A stretch of DNA of 64,000 nt from Kribbella sp. NBC_01245 (GCF_036226525.1 NZ_CP108487.1:3906001-3970000); one strand, 5' to 3'; numbered from the stretch's first letter, positions 25,426-35,007 are shown. The notes: generated by a model from the sequence alone, not told the origin. Numbers and translations are program-made.

Positions 25426-26484
25426 ATGGGTAAGAGAAGGATCGTCGGCCTCGCCCTGCCGGCGTTGCTGATCGCTGGCGCGCTGGCCCCGGTCAGCGCA
25501 ACCGGCACCGTCCTGGCCGTTCCACAGACACCGACCAACGTCACCACCGGATTGACGTTGCCTTGGGCAACTTCTTTCCTGCCGGACGGCCAGTCCGCAC
25601 TGATCACCGAGCGGGACAGTTTCCGGGTCTCCCGGGTCACCCTGACCGGCACCCGCACCACCATCGGCACCGTGCCGAATAGCATCACCACCGGCGGTGA
25701 GGGCGGCCTGATGGGCGTCGCGGTCTCACCGACCTGGAACGGCACCACCAACCAGGCCGTGTACTTCTTCCACACCTCCAACGACAACGGCCAGAACCAG
25801 AACCGCATCGTCCGGATGAACTTCAACGGCACCTCCCTGTCCGGCCGGACCGTGATCGTGTCGGGGATCGCCAGCGCCCGGTACCACAACGGCGGTCAGC
25901 TCAAGTTCGGCCCGGATGGCTACCTGTACGCCACCACGGGTGACGCGCAGAACACCGGCACCGCCCAGAACACCAATTCGCCCAACGGCAAGATCCTGCG
26001 CTTCACCACAAGTGGCCAGGCCGCGCCGGGTAACCCGTGGGGCAACCTGGTCTACAGCCGCGGTCATCGCAATCCGCAGGGCCTCGCCTGGGATTCGGCC
26101 GGCCGGCTGTGGTCCTCGGAACTCGGCAACACCTCGCTCGACGAGTTGAACCTGATCATCTCGGGCCACAACTACGGCTGGCCGCAGTGCGAAGGCCCTT
26201 GCAACGTGGCCGGGATGGACAACCCGAAACGCACCTGGACGACGGCCGAGGCCTCGCCGAGCAGTCTTGCCATCGTGGACGGCGCGGCGTACGTCGCGGC
26301 TCTGCGTGGGCAACGGCTCTGGCGAGTCCAGCTCAACGGTGACAGCGCCGGCGCCACCCAGGCGTACTTCCAGGGCACGTACGGTCGGCTCCGCTCGGTC
26401 GTGAAGGTGCCGAACCAGAACACCATCTGGATCAGCACCTCCAACGGCAGCAACGACCGCCTGCTCCGCTCCGAAATCCGCTAA
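25426..26484 (+). CDS. Secreted PQQ-dependent sugar dehydrogenase
   Basis: A 352-residue protein with a signal peptide (about residues 1-27) and a six-bladed beta-propeller of the soluble glucose dehydrogenase type. It has TTGLTLPWATSFLPDG near the start of the propeller, HNGGQLKFGPDGYLY with the likely catalytic His154, GKILRF, and GHRNPQGLAWD, all family marks. It oxidises sugars in the envelope or outside the cell and needs PQQ and calcium; no PQQ biosynthesis genes are in the window. The ATG at 25426 was chosen because AAAGGCAG lies upstream. Its stop overlaps the stop of the convergent tetR by 4 nt. Confidence 0.88.
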   Translation: MGKRRIVGLALPALLIAGALAPVSATGTVLAVPQTPTNVTTGLTLPWATSFLPDGQSALITERDSFRVSRVTLTGTRTTIGTVPNSITTGGEGGLMGVAVSPTWNGTTNQAVYFFHTSNDNGQNQNRIVRMNFNGTSLSGRTVIVSGIASARYHNGGQLKFGPDGYLYATTGDAQNTGTAQNTNSPNGKILRFTTSGQAAPGNPWGNLVYSRGHRNPQGLAWDSAGRLWSSELGNTSLDELNLIISGHNYGWPQCEGPCNVAGMDNPKRTWTTAEASPSSLAIVDGAAYVAALRGQRLWRVQLNGDSAGATQAYFQGTYGRLRSVVKVPNQNTIWISTSNGSNDRLLRSEIR

Positions 26485-27098
26485 CTCTTCGTCGAAGGAC
26501 GCAGGAGCTGGTGCTCCAGCAGGTCGCCGGCCCATTGCTCGAACTGGGCCGGCGACCAACCGGATTCCTCCACCAGTTCGCGATAGACGCCGCCCGCGGC
26601 GAGGGCACGGTAGATCGCCTGCGCCTGGTCGAGCGGCACGGCCAAGTGGTCTTTCAGGGAGGCGATGAGCAGGTCCATCACCTCATTGCGGCCCTCGAGT
26701 TTCGAGCGCAACAGCGCGCGCGTTTCGGCGTCTTCGTCGACGGCCGCTTCGAAGATGAGCACGACCGCGAAGTCCGCCTCATACAACGCGCGCAGCCAAT
26801 TCGCGGCACCCCGAAGCCGCTTGATCGGATCCTCCTCGGCAAGCACCTGGCCGACCCGCTCGCGGGCACCGGATTGCTCGAGCCAACGGTCGCAGATCCG
26901 GGACAGGATCTCCCGCTTGGTACCGAAGGCCGAATAGACCGTTCGCACCGCGACCCCGGCCGCCGCCGCGATCGCGTCGATGCTGGTAGCGCCGTACCCC
27001 TGATCCGCGAACAGCTGTCGCGCGGCCGTAGCGATCCGGTCCTGGGTGGCGGCCGCCTGCTCCTGCCGGTAGGTCGATCGCTTGACAGCTGGAGGCAC
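26481..27098 (-). CDS. TetR-family transcriptional regulator
   Basis: A 205-residue protein from a GTG. The N-terminal HTH is typical (QDRIATAARQLFADQGYGAT, then IAAAAGVAVRTVYSAFGTKREIL). It is divergent from the NTF2-like gene. The 79-bp spacer holds three copies of ACTGCA (27122, 27133 and 27153) that may mark its binding site. It probably controls the NTF2-like protein and the MFS exporter beyond it. The ligand is unknown. Confidence 0.9.
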   Translation of the reverse strand: MPPAVKRSTYRQEQAAATQDRIATAARQLFADQGYGATSIDAIAAAAGVAVRTVYSAFGTKREILSRICDRWLEQSGARERVGQVLAEEDPIKRLRGAANWLRALYEADFAVVLIFEAAVDEDAETRALLRSKLEGRNEVMDLLIASLKDHLAVPLDQAQAIYRALAAGGVYRELVEESGWSPAQFEQWAGDLLEHQLLRPSTKS

Positions 27099-27177
27099 AT
27101 GGGCACACTATCAGTGCGCCGACTGCAGCATCACTGCATCGAATACACGACAACTGCATTTTCATTGGGGAGGGACT

Positions 27178-27603
27178 ATGACCACCACAGCGGCGTACGA
27201 CGTCGTCCGGCGGATCCTGGACGAGGGATTCGCGACCGGAGACACCTCGGCGGTAGACCGGTTGTGCTCGCCGGACCTGATCGAGCACCAGTTCGGCATG
27301 GCGGGCACCGGGCCGACGGCGATCGAGATGGTCAAGGAGGCGGTGCGTTCGGTACATGCCGCGATACCGGATATCCGCTACACGATCGAGGACTCCGTCG
27401 AGCGCGACGACCTGGTCTGGGTGCGGGTCCGCGCCCAAGGCACCGCGACCGGGCCGTTCTTCGGGCCACCGAGCGGGCAGCCGATCGACATCCAGGTGTT
27501 CGACGTCGCGCGCGTACTCGACGGACGCATCACGGAGCATTGGGGCTGCCCGGACCGCTTCGCCCTGCTCCAGCAAACGGGCGTCCTCGAGCGCCTCGCG
27601 TAG
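27178..27603 (+). CDS. SnoaL/NTF2-like small protein
   Basis: A 141-residue alpha/beta-cone protein of the SnoaL-like polyketide-cyclase/NTF2 group (SPDLIEHQFGMAGTG, IPDIRYTIEDSVERDDLVWVRV, GPFFGPPSGQPIDI, ITEHWGCPDRF). GGGGAGGG lies 5 nt before the ATG. Members bind or transform small molecules, and many are uncharacterised. It sits between the divergent tetR and an MFS exporter, suggesting a small detoxification or export set. The reaction is unknown. Confidence 0.82.
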   Translation: MTTTAAYDVVRRILDEGFATGDTSAVDRLCSPDLIEHQFGMAGTGPTAIEMVKEAVRSVHAAIPDIRYTIEDSVERDDLVWVRVRAQGTATGPFFGPPSGQPIDIQVFDVARVLDGRITEHWGCPDRFALLQQTGVLERLA

Positions 27604-27687
27604 GGTGGAAGGCGCTGCCGGGTGCTGGAGGTACCAGGATAAGTAGGCTCTCACTACCTGGATCGGAGCAGCGTCAAGCTGAGCGGT

Positions 27688-29106
27688 ATGACAACAGAGA
27701 CCTTGCGGCCCGCCGGCGAGGCGGATGCACCGGCACTCGGACCGGTCGCCCTCACCACCTTGCTGTTCGGCGCCTTCCTGCCGATGCTGTCGTTCTTCAT
27801 CATCAACGTCGCGCTGCCCGCGATCGGATCGGACCTTCGCGCCGGCACGGGCGAGCTGCAGTTGGTCGTCGGCAGTTACGGCATCGCCAACGCCACTCTG
27901 CTGGTGGTCGGCGGCCGTTTCGGCGACGGATTCGGCCGGAAACGCCTGTTCTTATGGGGTTTGGCCGGCTTCACCCTGACGTCACTGCTCTGCGCGATCG
28001 CGCCGAACATCGGCGTACTGCTCGCCGCCCGGGCCGTCCAGGGCGCGGCCGCCGCCGCGATGACCCCGCAAGTCCTGTCGAAGATCAGCAGCCTGCTCAC
28101 CGGTGCGCACCGGGCTCGCGCGATGGCGATGTTCGGTGTCGCGGGTGGTCTGGCCGCCGCGCTCGGGCAGATCCTCGGCGGCGTACTCGTATCCGCCGAC
28201 CTCTTCGGCCTCGGCTGGCGGGCGGTCTTCCTGGTCAACGTCCCGGTCGGTCTGGTGGCGATCGTCCTCGCCGTACGTCTGCTGCCGGAAACGCGCGCGA
28301 TCAACCGCCTCCGGGTGGACGGAGTCGGTGCGGGTCTTCTCGCGCTCACGCTGGTCTTATTGCTGCTGCCGCTGACCGAGGGACGCCCGCTCGGCTGGCC
28401 GCTGTGGACGTGGGTCTGCCTGGCTGCCGTCATCCCGGCCGTGGTCGCACTCGGGCTATGGTCGCGCCGCACCGAGCTTCGCGGCGCCGCGCCACTGATC
28501 CCGCCTTCCGTGCTGCGGCTTCGGCCGATGCGGATCGGGCTGATGCTGGCGGTCGGGTTCTTCACGACGTTCGGCGGTTTCATGTTCGTCTTCGCGCTCG
28601 CGACTCAGGGTGAAGCCGGAATGTCCCCGCTGGAAGGCGGTTTGAGCCTGCTGCCGATGGCGATCGGCTTCCTGATCACGTCGATCTACGGCCCGCGCTT
28701 GCAGACCCGGTACGGCGCTGGGCTGATCGTGCGCGGTTGGCTCGTACAGAGCGTGGGGTACGCCGGGCTCAGCGTTGTCGCCCTGACGCTCTGGCCCGAC
28801 GTGACGCCGTTGCGGATGGCCTTGCCGATGCTGGTGGCCGGGTTCGGCGGCGGTCTCGTGATGGCGCCGATGATGGGCGTGGTCGTCGGCCAGGTGCCGC
28901 CGCAGCAGGCGGGCCTCGGCAGCGGGATGCTGCTCACCACTCAGCAGACGTGTATCGCCCTCGGCGCGGCCACGGTCGGCACGGCGTACCTGGCCCTCGC
29001 CTCGACATCGTGGGGCCAAGGCGGCGCACTGGCCGCCGTCTGCCTAGCCATCGTCGCCATCAGCCTATTGATGGCCCCTGTGACCACCCGGCTGTCGCCG
29101 CGTTAG
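27688..29106 (+). CDS. MFS transporter, DHA2 (14-TM) drug-exporter type
   Basis: A 472-residue protein with about 14 predicted membrane helices. The motif A-like loop is [17 protein letters not shown] and motif C-like features follow, with [14 protein letters not shown] typical of EmrB/QacA-type exporters. It probably exports small toxic compounds by proton antiport. It lies 84 bp after the NTF2-like gene on the same strand. Its TAG stop overlaps the TAA stop of the convergent prfB (29103-29106). Confidence 0.9.
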   Translation: MTTETLRPAGEADAPALGPVALTTLLFGAFLPMLSFFIINVALPAIGSDLRAGTGELQLVVGSYGIANATLLVVGGRFGDGFGRKRLFLWGLAGFTLTSLLCAIAPNIGVLLAARAVQGAAAAAMTPQVLSKISSLLTGAHRARAMAMFGVAGGLAAALGQILGGVLVSADLFGLGWRAVFLVNVPVGLVAIVLAVRLLPETRAINRLRVDGVGAGLLALTLVLLLLPLTEGRPLGWPLWTWVCLAAVIPAVVALGLWSRRTELRGAAPLIPPSVLRLRPMRIGLMLAVGFFTTFGGFMFVFALATQGEAGMSPLEGGLSLLPMAIGFLITSIYGPRLQTRYGAGLIVRGWLVQSVGYAGLSVVALTLWPDVTPLRMALPMLVAGFGGGLVMAPMMGVVVGQVPPQQAGLGSGMLLTTQQTCIALGAATVGTAYLALASTSWGQGGALAAVCLAIVAISLLMAPVTTRLSPR

Positions 29107-30224
29107 TTGGCGTCGGCGGCCGTCTGCCCGGTGCGGCGCCAGCGGATGCCGGCCTCGATGAAGTCGTCGATCTCACCGTCGAAGACGCCGCTGGTGTTGC
29201 CGGACTCGTAGAGCGTGCGGAGGTCCTTGACCATCTGGTAGGGGTGCAGGACGTACGACCGCATCTGGTCACCCCACGAACCCTGGACGTCACCGCGCAG
29301 GGAGTCGAGGTGGGCGCGCTCTTCGGCCTTCTTCAGCGCGAGCAGCTTGGCCTTCAGGATGACCATCGCGGAAGCCTTGTTCTGCAGCTGGGACTTCTCG
29401 TTCTGGCAGGAGACGACGGTGCCGGTCGGGATGTGCGTGATCCGGACGGCGGAGTCGGTGGTGTTGACGCTCTGACCGCCGGGACCGGACGAGCGGTAGA
29501 CGTCGATGCGCAGCTCCTCCTCCGGTACGTCGATCTCGTCGGTCTGCTCCAGCACCGGCACCACCTCGACCGCGGCGAACGAGGTCTGCCGACGGCCCTG
29601 GTTGTCGAACGGCGAGATCCGGACCAGCCGGTGCGTCCCCGACTCGACGCTCAAGGTGCCATAGCCGTACGGCGCCTTGATGCCGAACGTGGTCGACTTG
29701 AGCCCGGCCTCTTCCGCGTACGACGTGTCGTAGACCTCGGTCGGGTAGCCGTGCCGCTCGGCCCAGCGCAGGTACATCCGCTGCAGCATCTCGGCGAAGT
29801 CCGCGGCGTCGACACCACCCGCGCCGGAGCGGATCGTGACCAGGGCCTCACGCTCGTCGTACTCCCCCGACAGCAGGGTGCGAACCTCGAGGGACTGGAT
29901 CGACTTGGTCAGCGAAGCGATCTCGCGCTCGGCCTCGGCCAGGGTGTCGGCGTCGTTCTCGTCGCGGGCCAGCTCGACCAGCACGGACAGGTCGTCCACC
30001 CGGGTCCGCAGGCTGAGGACGCGCTCCACGTCGGCCTCGAGCCGGGACAGCCGGGAGGTCACCTTCTGCGCGTTGGCCTGGTCGTTCCACAGGTCCGGCG
30101 CGGCGACCTGCTCGCCGAGGTCGGCGATCTCCCGCTGCATCGCGGGCAGGTCGAGAACTTTCTCGATGGACGTCAAAGTGCCGTCGAGAGCCTTCAGGTC
30201 AGCGTCAAAATCAGGTCCAGCCAC
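29103..30224 (-). CDS. prfB: Peptide chain release factor 2
   Basis: A 373-residue class I release factor. The RF2-type anticodon-like tripeptide SPF is in [10 protein letters not shown] (near residue 206), which reads UGA and UAA. The catalytic GGQ is in [12 protein letters not shown] (near 247). It starts with GTG at 30224 and the frame is continuous, without the autoregulatory frameshift seen in E. coli prfB. In many actinobacteria prfB precedes ftsE directly; here about 21 kb of other genes separates them. Confidence 0.97.
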   Translation of the reverse strand: MAGPDFDADLKALDGTLTSIEKVLDLPAMQREIADLGEQVAAPDLWNDQANAQKVTSRLSRLEADVERVLSLRTRVDDLSVLVELARDENDADTLAEAEREIASLTKSIQSLEVRTLLSGEYDEREALVTIRSGAGGVDAADFAEMLQRMYLRWAERHGYPTEVYDTSYAEEAGLKSTTFGIKAPYGYGTLSVESGTHRLVRISPFDNQGRRQTSFAAVEVVPVLEQTDEIDVPEEELRIDVYRSSGPGGQSVNTTDSAVRITHIPTGTVVSCQNEKSQLQNKASAMVILKAKLLALKKAEERAHLDSLRGDVQGSWGDQMRSYVLHPYQMVKDLRTLYESGNTSGVFDGEIDDFIEAGIRWRRTGQTAADAN

Positions 30225-30261
30225 AACGAGGTAGCCTACGCCACCACCAAAGCCCGGCGCG

Positions 30262-30891
30262 TCAGCTTTCCCAGTTGCCGCTGCAGAGGGCCTCGAAGAC
30301 GCGATCGATGGCGACCTCCAGGAGCTTCGTCGCCCGGGCGAGCTGGCGGTCGGTCGCTTCCCCCGTCGGCATCAGGCGGGCGAGCTCCTGTTCGAGCACC
30401 TTCTGCGCGGCGCCGTACTGGGCGGCGACGAGGCGGGCGAGCAGGGGCGCCGTCTTGGGGTTGCGCTCGAGCAACGCCTCGGCGAGTAGATCCTCCATGG
30501 TCTGGGCGTTCTGCCTCACCCTTGCGACAAGGGCTGGGCTGCCCTCGATGGTCCGGCTAAACGCCGGCCAGCTCGCCAGGTAGCCGAGCTCGTGGCGCTG
30601 CCGGATGGCCGTCAGGTAGTGCTTGCGGAGGGTCTCCAACGGCGGCTCACCCGGTGGCGCCGTACGGATCGCTTCGGCCGGGCCGGTGACCCAGCTCGCA
30701 TCGTCGAAGAACAGGTCTTCCTTGGTCGGGAAGTGGTTGAACACGGTCTGCACGGCCACGTCCGCCGCGGCCGCGACCTCCGCGACCGTCACCGCGTCGA
30801 ACCCGCGCGCCATGAACAGCCGGGTCGCGACATCCGAGATCGCCTGGCGGGTCAGCTGCTTCTTGCGCTCGCGGCGGCCCATTTCAGTCAT
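30262..30891 (-). CDS. TetR-family transcriptional regulator
   Basis: A 209-residue protein. The HTH region is [20 protein letters not shown], then [25 protein letters not shown]. It is divergent from the NmrA-like gene across 68 bp and so probably controls it. The spacer is A/T-rich relative to the window, with a possible -10 TATATT at 30940-30945. It lies directly upstream of prfB (37 bp) on the same strand, so read-through into prfB is possible. Confidence 0.9.
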   Translation of the reverse strand: MTEMGRRERKKQLTRQAISDVATRLFMARGFDAVTVAEVAAAADVAVQTVFNHFPTKEDLFFDDASWVTGPAEAIRTAPPGEPPLETLRKHYLTAIRQRHELGYLASWPAFSRTIEGSPALVARVRQNAQTMEDLLAEALLERNPKTAPLLARLVAAQYGAAQKVLEQELARLMPTGEATDRQLARATKLLEVAIDRVFEALCSGNWES

Positions 30892-30959
30892 GGCGGAAAT
30901 CTAGCTCATGTGCTTTACTCATTCCATTCATGTAGTCACTATATTTTTGGAGCAACACC

Positions 30960-31790
30960 ATGACTGTTCTGATTCTCGGCGCCCGCGGCAAGATCGCCCA
31001 GCTCGTCGCGACCGGCCTGCAGACGGCCGGCACGCCCGTACGACTCGCCGGCCGCGCTGGTCGGCCGGCGCCCGACGGCGTACTCGAATACGACCCGGCC
31101 AACCCCGCACCGGTACTCGATGGCGTCAACCAGGTCTTCCTGTACGCCGATCCGTCGCACGCCGAGGCCTTCGTCACCGCGGCCGAGTCGGCCGGCGTCA
31201 AGCAGGTCGTACTGCTCTCGTCCGCCGCCTCGCAGGACGGCACGGCCGACGCAGCGACCGACCCGCACGGCGCCGCAGAGGCGATCCTCGCGACCGGGTC
31301 ATTCGCGACGACGTTCCTGCAGCCGGGCGCGTTCATGACGAATGCCTTGTACTGGGCGTACCCGATCCGCGCCACGGGCGAGGTCCGGATGCCTTACCTG
31401 GACGCCGAGGAGGCCCCGATCCACGAGCGCGATATCGCCGACGTGGCTGTCGAGGTGCTCCGCGCGGGACCCGGCGGGCCGCATGACGGCCAGGGCTACG
31501 AGCTGGCCGGCCCGGAGTCGATGACCCGCCGTCGTCAGATCGAGCTCATCGCCGAGATCACCGGCGTACCGGCGAAGCCCGTCGACCTCACTCCCGCGGA
31601 GGGGCGTGCCGAGTTGGCCAAGGCGTTCGGCGACGGGCCATTGCTCGATTCGCTGATGTCTTACTGGTCTTCACGGGTGGGCATTCCGTATCCGCTCAAC
31701 GACCGGGTCGCGCGGCTCACCGGCCACCCTGCCCGGACGTACACCGACTGGCTGACCGAGCACGCCGCCAGCTTCAGCGTTGGCGCCTAA
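30960..31790 (+). CDS. NmrA-like NAD(P)-binding oxidoreductase
   Basis: A 276-residue protein with an N-terminal Rossmann motif LILGARGKIA (GxxGxxx), then VVLLSSAAS and TFLQPGAFMTNALYW, as in NmrA-like and azoreductase-like short-chain proteins. No YxxxK catalytic pair is seen at the classical position. It may reduce quinones or sense redox state. The divergent TetR gene is its likely regulator. The stop overlaps the convergent SDR stop by 4 nt. Confidence 0.82.
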   Translation: MTVLILGARGKIAQLVATGLQTAGTPVRLAGRAGRPAPDGVLEYDPANPAPVLDGVNQVFLYADPSHAEAFVTAAESAGVKQVVLLSSAASQDGTADAATDPHGAAEAILATGSFATTFLQPGAFMTNALYWAYPIRATGEVRMPYLDAEEAPIHERDIADVAVEVLRAGPGGPHDGQGYELAGPESMTRRRQIELIAEITGVPAKPVDLTPAEGRAELAKAFGDGPLLDSLMSYWSSRVGIPYPLNDRVARLTGHPARTYTDWLTEHAASFSVGA

Positions 31791-32581
31791 GGCAGGATCG
31801 CGTCGACGTAGCCGCCGTCGACGCGGATCGCGCCACCGGTCGTCGCGGAGGCCAGGTCCGAGCTGAGGTAGACGATCAGGTTGCCGATCTCGTTCGGCTC
31901 GATCAGGCGCTGGATCAGCGATTGCGGGCGGTGCTCGCGCATGAACTGGCGCTGCGCCTCCTCCCACGGCCGGTCATCCCCGACCAGCTCGGCCACGAAC
32001 TCCTCGACGCCCGGCGTATGCGTCGGTCCGGCGATGACCGAGTTCACGGTGACACCGGTGCCCGCGGCGACCTTCGCGAAGCCGCGGCTCACGCCCAGCA
32101 GGGCGGTCTTGGTCACGCCGTAATGGACCATCTCGATCGGGATCACCACGGCCGAATCGCTCGCGATGTTCATGATCCGACCCCAACCGCGCTCCATCAT
32201 GGCGGGCAGGTACATCCGGATCAGCCGCACCGCCGAGAGCACGTTCACCTCGAAGTAGCGCGACCACTCCTCATCGGAGATCTCCAGCGCGGGCTGGCTG
32301 CCGAAGATGCCAAGGTTGTTGACCAGAATGTCGATCTGCCCAGCCTGAGCCTGGAGGGCGGCGGCACCTTCGGCGGTGGCCAGGTCGGCCGCGATGGCGA
32401 CGACGTCCGCGTCCGGCAGCTCATTGGTGATGGACTTGGCGGCCTCGTCGGTCTTGTCCTGGCTCCGGCCATTCACGATCACGGTCGCGCCGGCCCGGGC
32501 CAGCTCGGTGGCGATCGCGAGCCCGATCCCCTGGCTCGATCCGGTGACAAGAGCACGACGACCAGTCAGGTTGATCTCCAT
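31787..32581 (-). CDS. Short-chain dehydrogenase/reductase
   Basis: A 264-residue classical SDR. Cofactor motif TGSSQGIG (about residues 11-18), then NNLGIFG, catalytic Ser in MNIASDSA and YxxxK in HYGVTKTALLG. The C-terminus has FIVYLSSDLAS-like and GGAIRVDGGYV segments. It probably uses NAD(P)H on an alcohol or ketone. The ATG at 32581 matches the family start. It follows the thioesterase gene by 52 bp on the same strand. Confidence 0.93.
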   Translation of the reverse strand: MEINLTGRRALVTGSSQGIGLAIATELARAGATVIVNGRSQDKTDEAAKSITNELPDADVVAIAADLATAEGAAALQAQAGQIDILVNNLGIFGSQPALEISDEEWSRYFEVNVLSAVRLIRMYLPAMMERGWGRIMNIASDSAVVIPIEMVHYGVTKTALLGVSRGFAKVAAGTGVTVNSVIAGPTHTPGVEEFVAELVGDDRPWEEAQRQFMREHRPQSLIQRLIEPNEIGNLIVYLSSDLASATTGGAIRVDGGYVDAILP

Positions 32582-32633
32582 AACGCCCATCCTGCCATCG
32601 GACCGCCGCCACCCAAGGGAGATCCGCCGCCGG

Positions 32634-33077
32634 CTACAGGATCAGGCATGTGGTGGTCGCGTGCGCGATCAATTTCCCTTGCTCATCAAGGACTTTGCCC
32701 TCTGCAGTCGCGGTACGACGCCCGGCGTGAATGACAGTGCCAGTCGCGGTAAGGGTCTGCCCGTTGGTCTGCGCCGTGCGGATGTAATTCACCTTGAGCT
32801 CCAACGTCGTATAGCCAACACCGGCCGCCAACGTCGTATGCACCGCACACCCGAGAGCGGAGTCCAGCAGAGTCGCCGCAATACCGCCATGGACCGTACC
32901 GAGCGGATTCGCAAAGTCCGGACGAGTATCGAGCGAGATGACAACGCGGCCGTGCTCAACCTCATCAAAACGCATACCAAGCAACCGCCCAATGGACGGA
33001 ATATCAGCCGGCCGCTCCGTCTGCACCCACCGCATCAGCTCCAGCCCAGACAACGACGCGAAATCAATAGCCGTCAT
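32634..33077 (-). CDS. PaaI-type hotdog thioesterase
   Basis: A 147-residue hotdog-fold protein: GRVVISLDTRPDFANPLGTVHGGIAATLLDSALG has the HGG-containing active-site loop (shown by its GTVHGGIAATLLDSALG core), followed by TTLELKVNYIRTA. It hydrolyses acyl-CoA or related thioesters. The start was set at ATG 33077 because AAGGAG lies at the proper distance; a GTG 6 nt upstream is too close to it. It lies between tetR and the SDR on the same strand, a probable operon. Confidence 0.9.
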   Translation of the reverse strand: MTAIDFASLSGLELMRWVQTERPADIPSIGRLLGMRFDEVEHGRVVISLDTRPDFANPLGTVHGGIAATLLDSALGCAVHTTLAAGVGYTTLELKVNYIRTAQTNGQTLTATGTVIHAGRRTATAEGKVLDEQGKLIAHATTTCLIL

Positions 33078-33142
33078 ACTCACACTCCTTGTTCTGCAGG
33101 GAATTCTTGCTTAGCTCGTTCGCCTTGCTTTGCTCGGTCGCC

Positions 33143-33772
33143 TTACTTTGTTTCGGCGCCGCGATCTGGCCGGGCGTCTTGATCGGCGCGGGCGTTGGCT
33201 AGGGCGTGCAGCAGGAGGTCGCGGATCTCGCCGGCGGCAGCTTCCAAGGGGGCGATACTCCGCTCAGCTCGGCACATGACCACGGCCCCCTCGATCGCCG
33301 CGAGGACGAACGCGGCCAGCCGCTTACCTCGCTCGGCTGACAGCCCATTCCGCACGAACAGAACCACAAGCGCGTCCTGCCACCGAGCGAACACCGCGGC
33401 CGCAGAACGAGCCAACTGCGGAGCATCATCGTTCGCCTCCACCGCCACCGCCACGATCGGGCAGCCGGCCCGGAAGTCACTCTTGAGCAACCGCTCCCGC
33501 CAGACCGCGAAGAACGCGTCGATACCCTCCACCGGATCATCGGCCTGCGTGCCAGTCTCGATCATCCCCGCGATGAAGTCCCCGGCGTACGCCACCGTCT
33601 CGTCGATCAACTGCGCCCGACCGCCGGGAAAGTGGTGATACACCGATCCACGAGGCGCCCCGCTGTGCTCAAGCACCCGATCGATGCTGGTCCCACTGGC
33701 GCCGAACTCACCCAACAGCGCCGCCGCACTCAACACCATCCGCTCACGACTATTGCCCCTACGCGCATTCAC
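33143..33772 (-). CDS. TetR-family transcriptional regulator
   Basis: About 209 residues. The HTH reads MVLSAAALLGEFGASGTSI, then VLEHSGAPRGSVYHHFPGGR, and the C-terminal domain (RAGCPIVAVAVEAND) is the LmrA/YxaF-like type. The start is one of several GTG codons (33781, 33775 and 33772); 33772 stands 8 nt from GGAGG and was chosen. Upstream, a TTACC-N4-GGTAA palindrome overlaps a plausible promoter, suggesting autorepression. It may control the thioesterase and SDR genes downstream. Confidence 0.88.
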   Translation of the reverse strand: MNARRGNSRERMVLSAAALLGEFGASGTSIDRVLEHSGAPRGSVYHHFPGGRAQLIDETVAYAGDFIAGMIETGTQADDPVEGIDAFFAVWRERLLKSDFRAGCPIVAVAVEANDDAPQLARSAAAVFARWQDALVVLFVRNGLSAERGKRLAAFVLAAIEGAVVMCRAERSIAPLEAAAGEIRDLLLHALANARADQDARPDRGAETK

Positions 33773-33803
33773 CACGCACACCTCCCTAAGCCCTTCACGC
33801 GGA

Positions 33804-33817
33804 TTACCGAAGGGTAA
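33804..33817 (-). promoter_or_regulatory. Candidate TetR operator over a -10 region
   Basis: TTACC (33804-33808) and GGTAA (33813-33817) are exact complements around GAAG. On the minus strand, TTGAAT, a 17-nt spacer and TACCCT form a possible promoter whose -10 falls inside the palindrome, 30-40 bp upstream of the tetR start. Confidence 0.4.
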
Positions 33818-34033
33818 CTATGTTGTATGCCATATTCAAGAAGACGAACCGTCCGACTTACCGCCTAGCCAAGACGGGGGTTCAGCGAGGGCGCGTCGCA
33901 GCCAAGATGGGACGACTCAGCCTGGGGCGAGGGAGGAGCTCAGTCGAGGCGGGCAGCTGGGGCAAGTAGCTGAGGCGGGCGGGCAGCCGAGACCGGAGGT
34001 TCAGCCGGAGGGAGGCTCAGCAGGAGTTGGGGG

Positions 34034-34558
34034 TCAGTTGAGGCGGATGATGGCGGCGGCGTTTGAGGTGATCTCCGGGGTGGTGTCCCAGCCGGGTGGT
34101 TCGAAGGGCAGGTCGACGGTTGAGGTCAGTGTGACGATGACCGTTTGGCCGTCGACCGTGGTGGACCAGGTCAGGCCGTCGAACGTTGATTCCGCGTTGA
34201 CTGCTTCGAGGTATTCGCCGGTCAGGCGGGTCGCCTCGTCGAGGTCGATCTCGGCGGTGGCGCCGGTCTGGTCGCGGTGGAGGGCGAGGCCGTTGGCGGC
34301 GGCTAGTACGGCGCCGTCTGCCGTGGCGTCGAGGTCGCGCCGTACTAGGAAGGCCTTCGAGATATCCGTGACTACGGCGACCATCAGCAGTACGACGGCT
34401 GCGAAACCGATGATCAGCACGGTCATCTGTCCCCGCTCATCCCGTCCACGCGCAAGACGGGCACCACGCGCAGGACGGCCGGGACGGGTAGGACACGCAA
34501 GACGGTCAGGACTGTCAGGACGCACAGGCCGGGCAGGGCGCGCGGGATGGCGGGTCAT
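34034..34558 (-). CDS. TadG/TadE-like pilus assembly protein (PF13400-type)
   Basis: A 174-residue protein. A Pro/Arg-rich N-terminal tail of about 40 residues (repeated RP, ARP and GRP units) precedes the characteristic RDERGQMTVLIIGFAAVVLLMV, a prepilin-like membrane segment. An external domain with AAANGLALHRD and TVIVTLTSTVDLPF follows. It is the last gene of the Tad operon and its ATG overlaps the stop of the TadE-like gene before it. It is probably a minor pilin or assembly factor. The basic tail is longer than usual. Confidence 0.8.
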   Translation of the reverse strand: MTRHPARPARPVRPDSPDRLACPTRPGRPARGARLARGRDERGQMTVLIIGFAAVVLLMVAVVTDISKAFLVRRDLDATADGAVLAAANGLALHRDQTGATAEIDLDEATRLTGEYLEAVNAESTFDGLTWSTTVDGQTVIVTLTSTVDLPFEPPGWDTTPEITSNAAAIIRLN

Positions 34559-35007
34559 CGGTCGGCCTTTGATTCGCGATAGTCGCCGTATGACTCGGTG
34601 TGCTCGGACTTGATCTGTACGGCGGGTCGATCGTCGCCGATGAAGTCCGGAATGAGCGGCAGCGGCACGGAAGTCGACAACACCACCGTCACCGTCGATC
34701 CAGGCTCAAGGCAGGCCGGTGAGCAGGTGATGGCCAGTTGTTCGCGCGCCAGGTCCATGCCCTGGTCGGCCATCGCGAGGCGGGCCGCTTCGAAGGCGCG
34801 CTCCCGCGATTCGGCCACGCCGCTCTCGTCAGGTCCGATGATGAAGGCGCGCCCGGCAGCCCGCGTCGCGGCGGTCGCGCCGTACGACGCTCGTTGCACG
34901 TCGAAGACCGCGAGCAGTACGTAGATCAGCGGCACCAGCAACAAGATCGCGAGCCACGAGAACTCGACGACGGCCGTACCCCGCTCATCCCGACGGCGGA
35001 CCGTCAT
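34555..35007 (-). CDS. TadE-like minor pilin (second copy)
   Basis: A 150-residue protein. RRRDERGTAVVEFSWLAILL gives the TadE pattern: charged tail, G-x3-VEF with the conserved Glu, then a hydrophobic helix. The external part carries two Cys (ITCSPACLEPG). It follows another TadE-like gene, and its start lies within a 21-bp duplicated segment that includes the end of that gene. Confidence 0.85.
   Translation of the reverse strand: MTVRRRDERGTAVVEFSWLAILLLVPLIYVLLAVFDVQRASYGATAATRAAGRAFIIGPDESGVAESRERAFEAARLAMADQGMDLAREQLAITCSPACLEPGSTVTVVLSTSVPLPLIPDFIGDDRPAVQIKSEHTESYGDYRESKADR

Noticed and set aside
29400..30224. Programmed frameshift in prfB
   Set aside because: The frame from GTG 30224 is continuous through SPF and GGQ, with no in-frame early TGA.
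30892..30959. TetR operator in the TetR/NmrA spacer
   Set aside because: CATGT repeats and an A/T-rich promoter-like stretch are visible, but no convincing inverted repeat could be found by eye.
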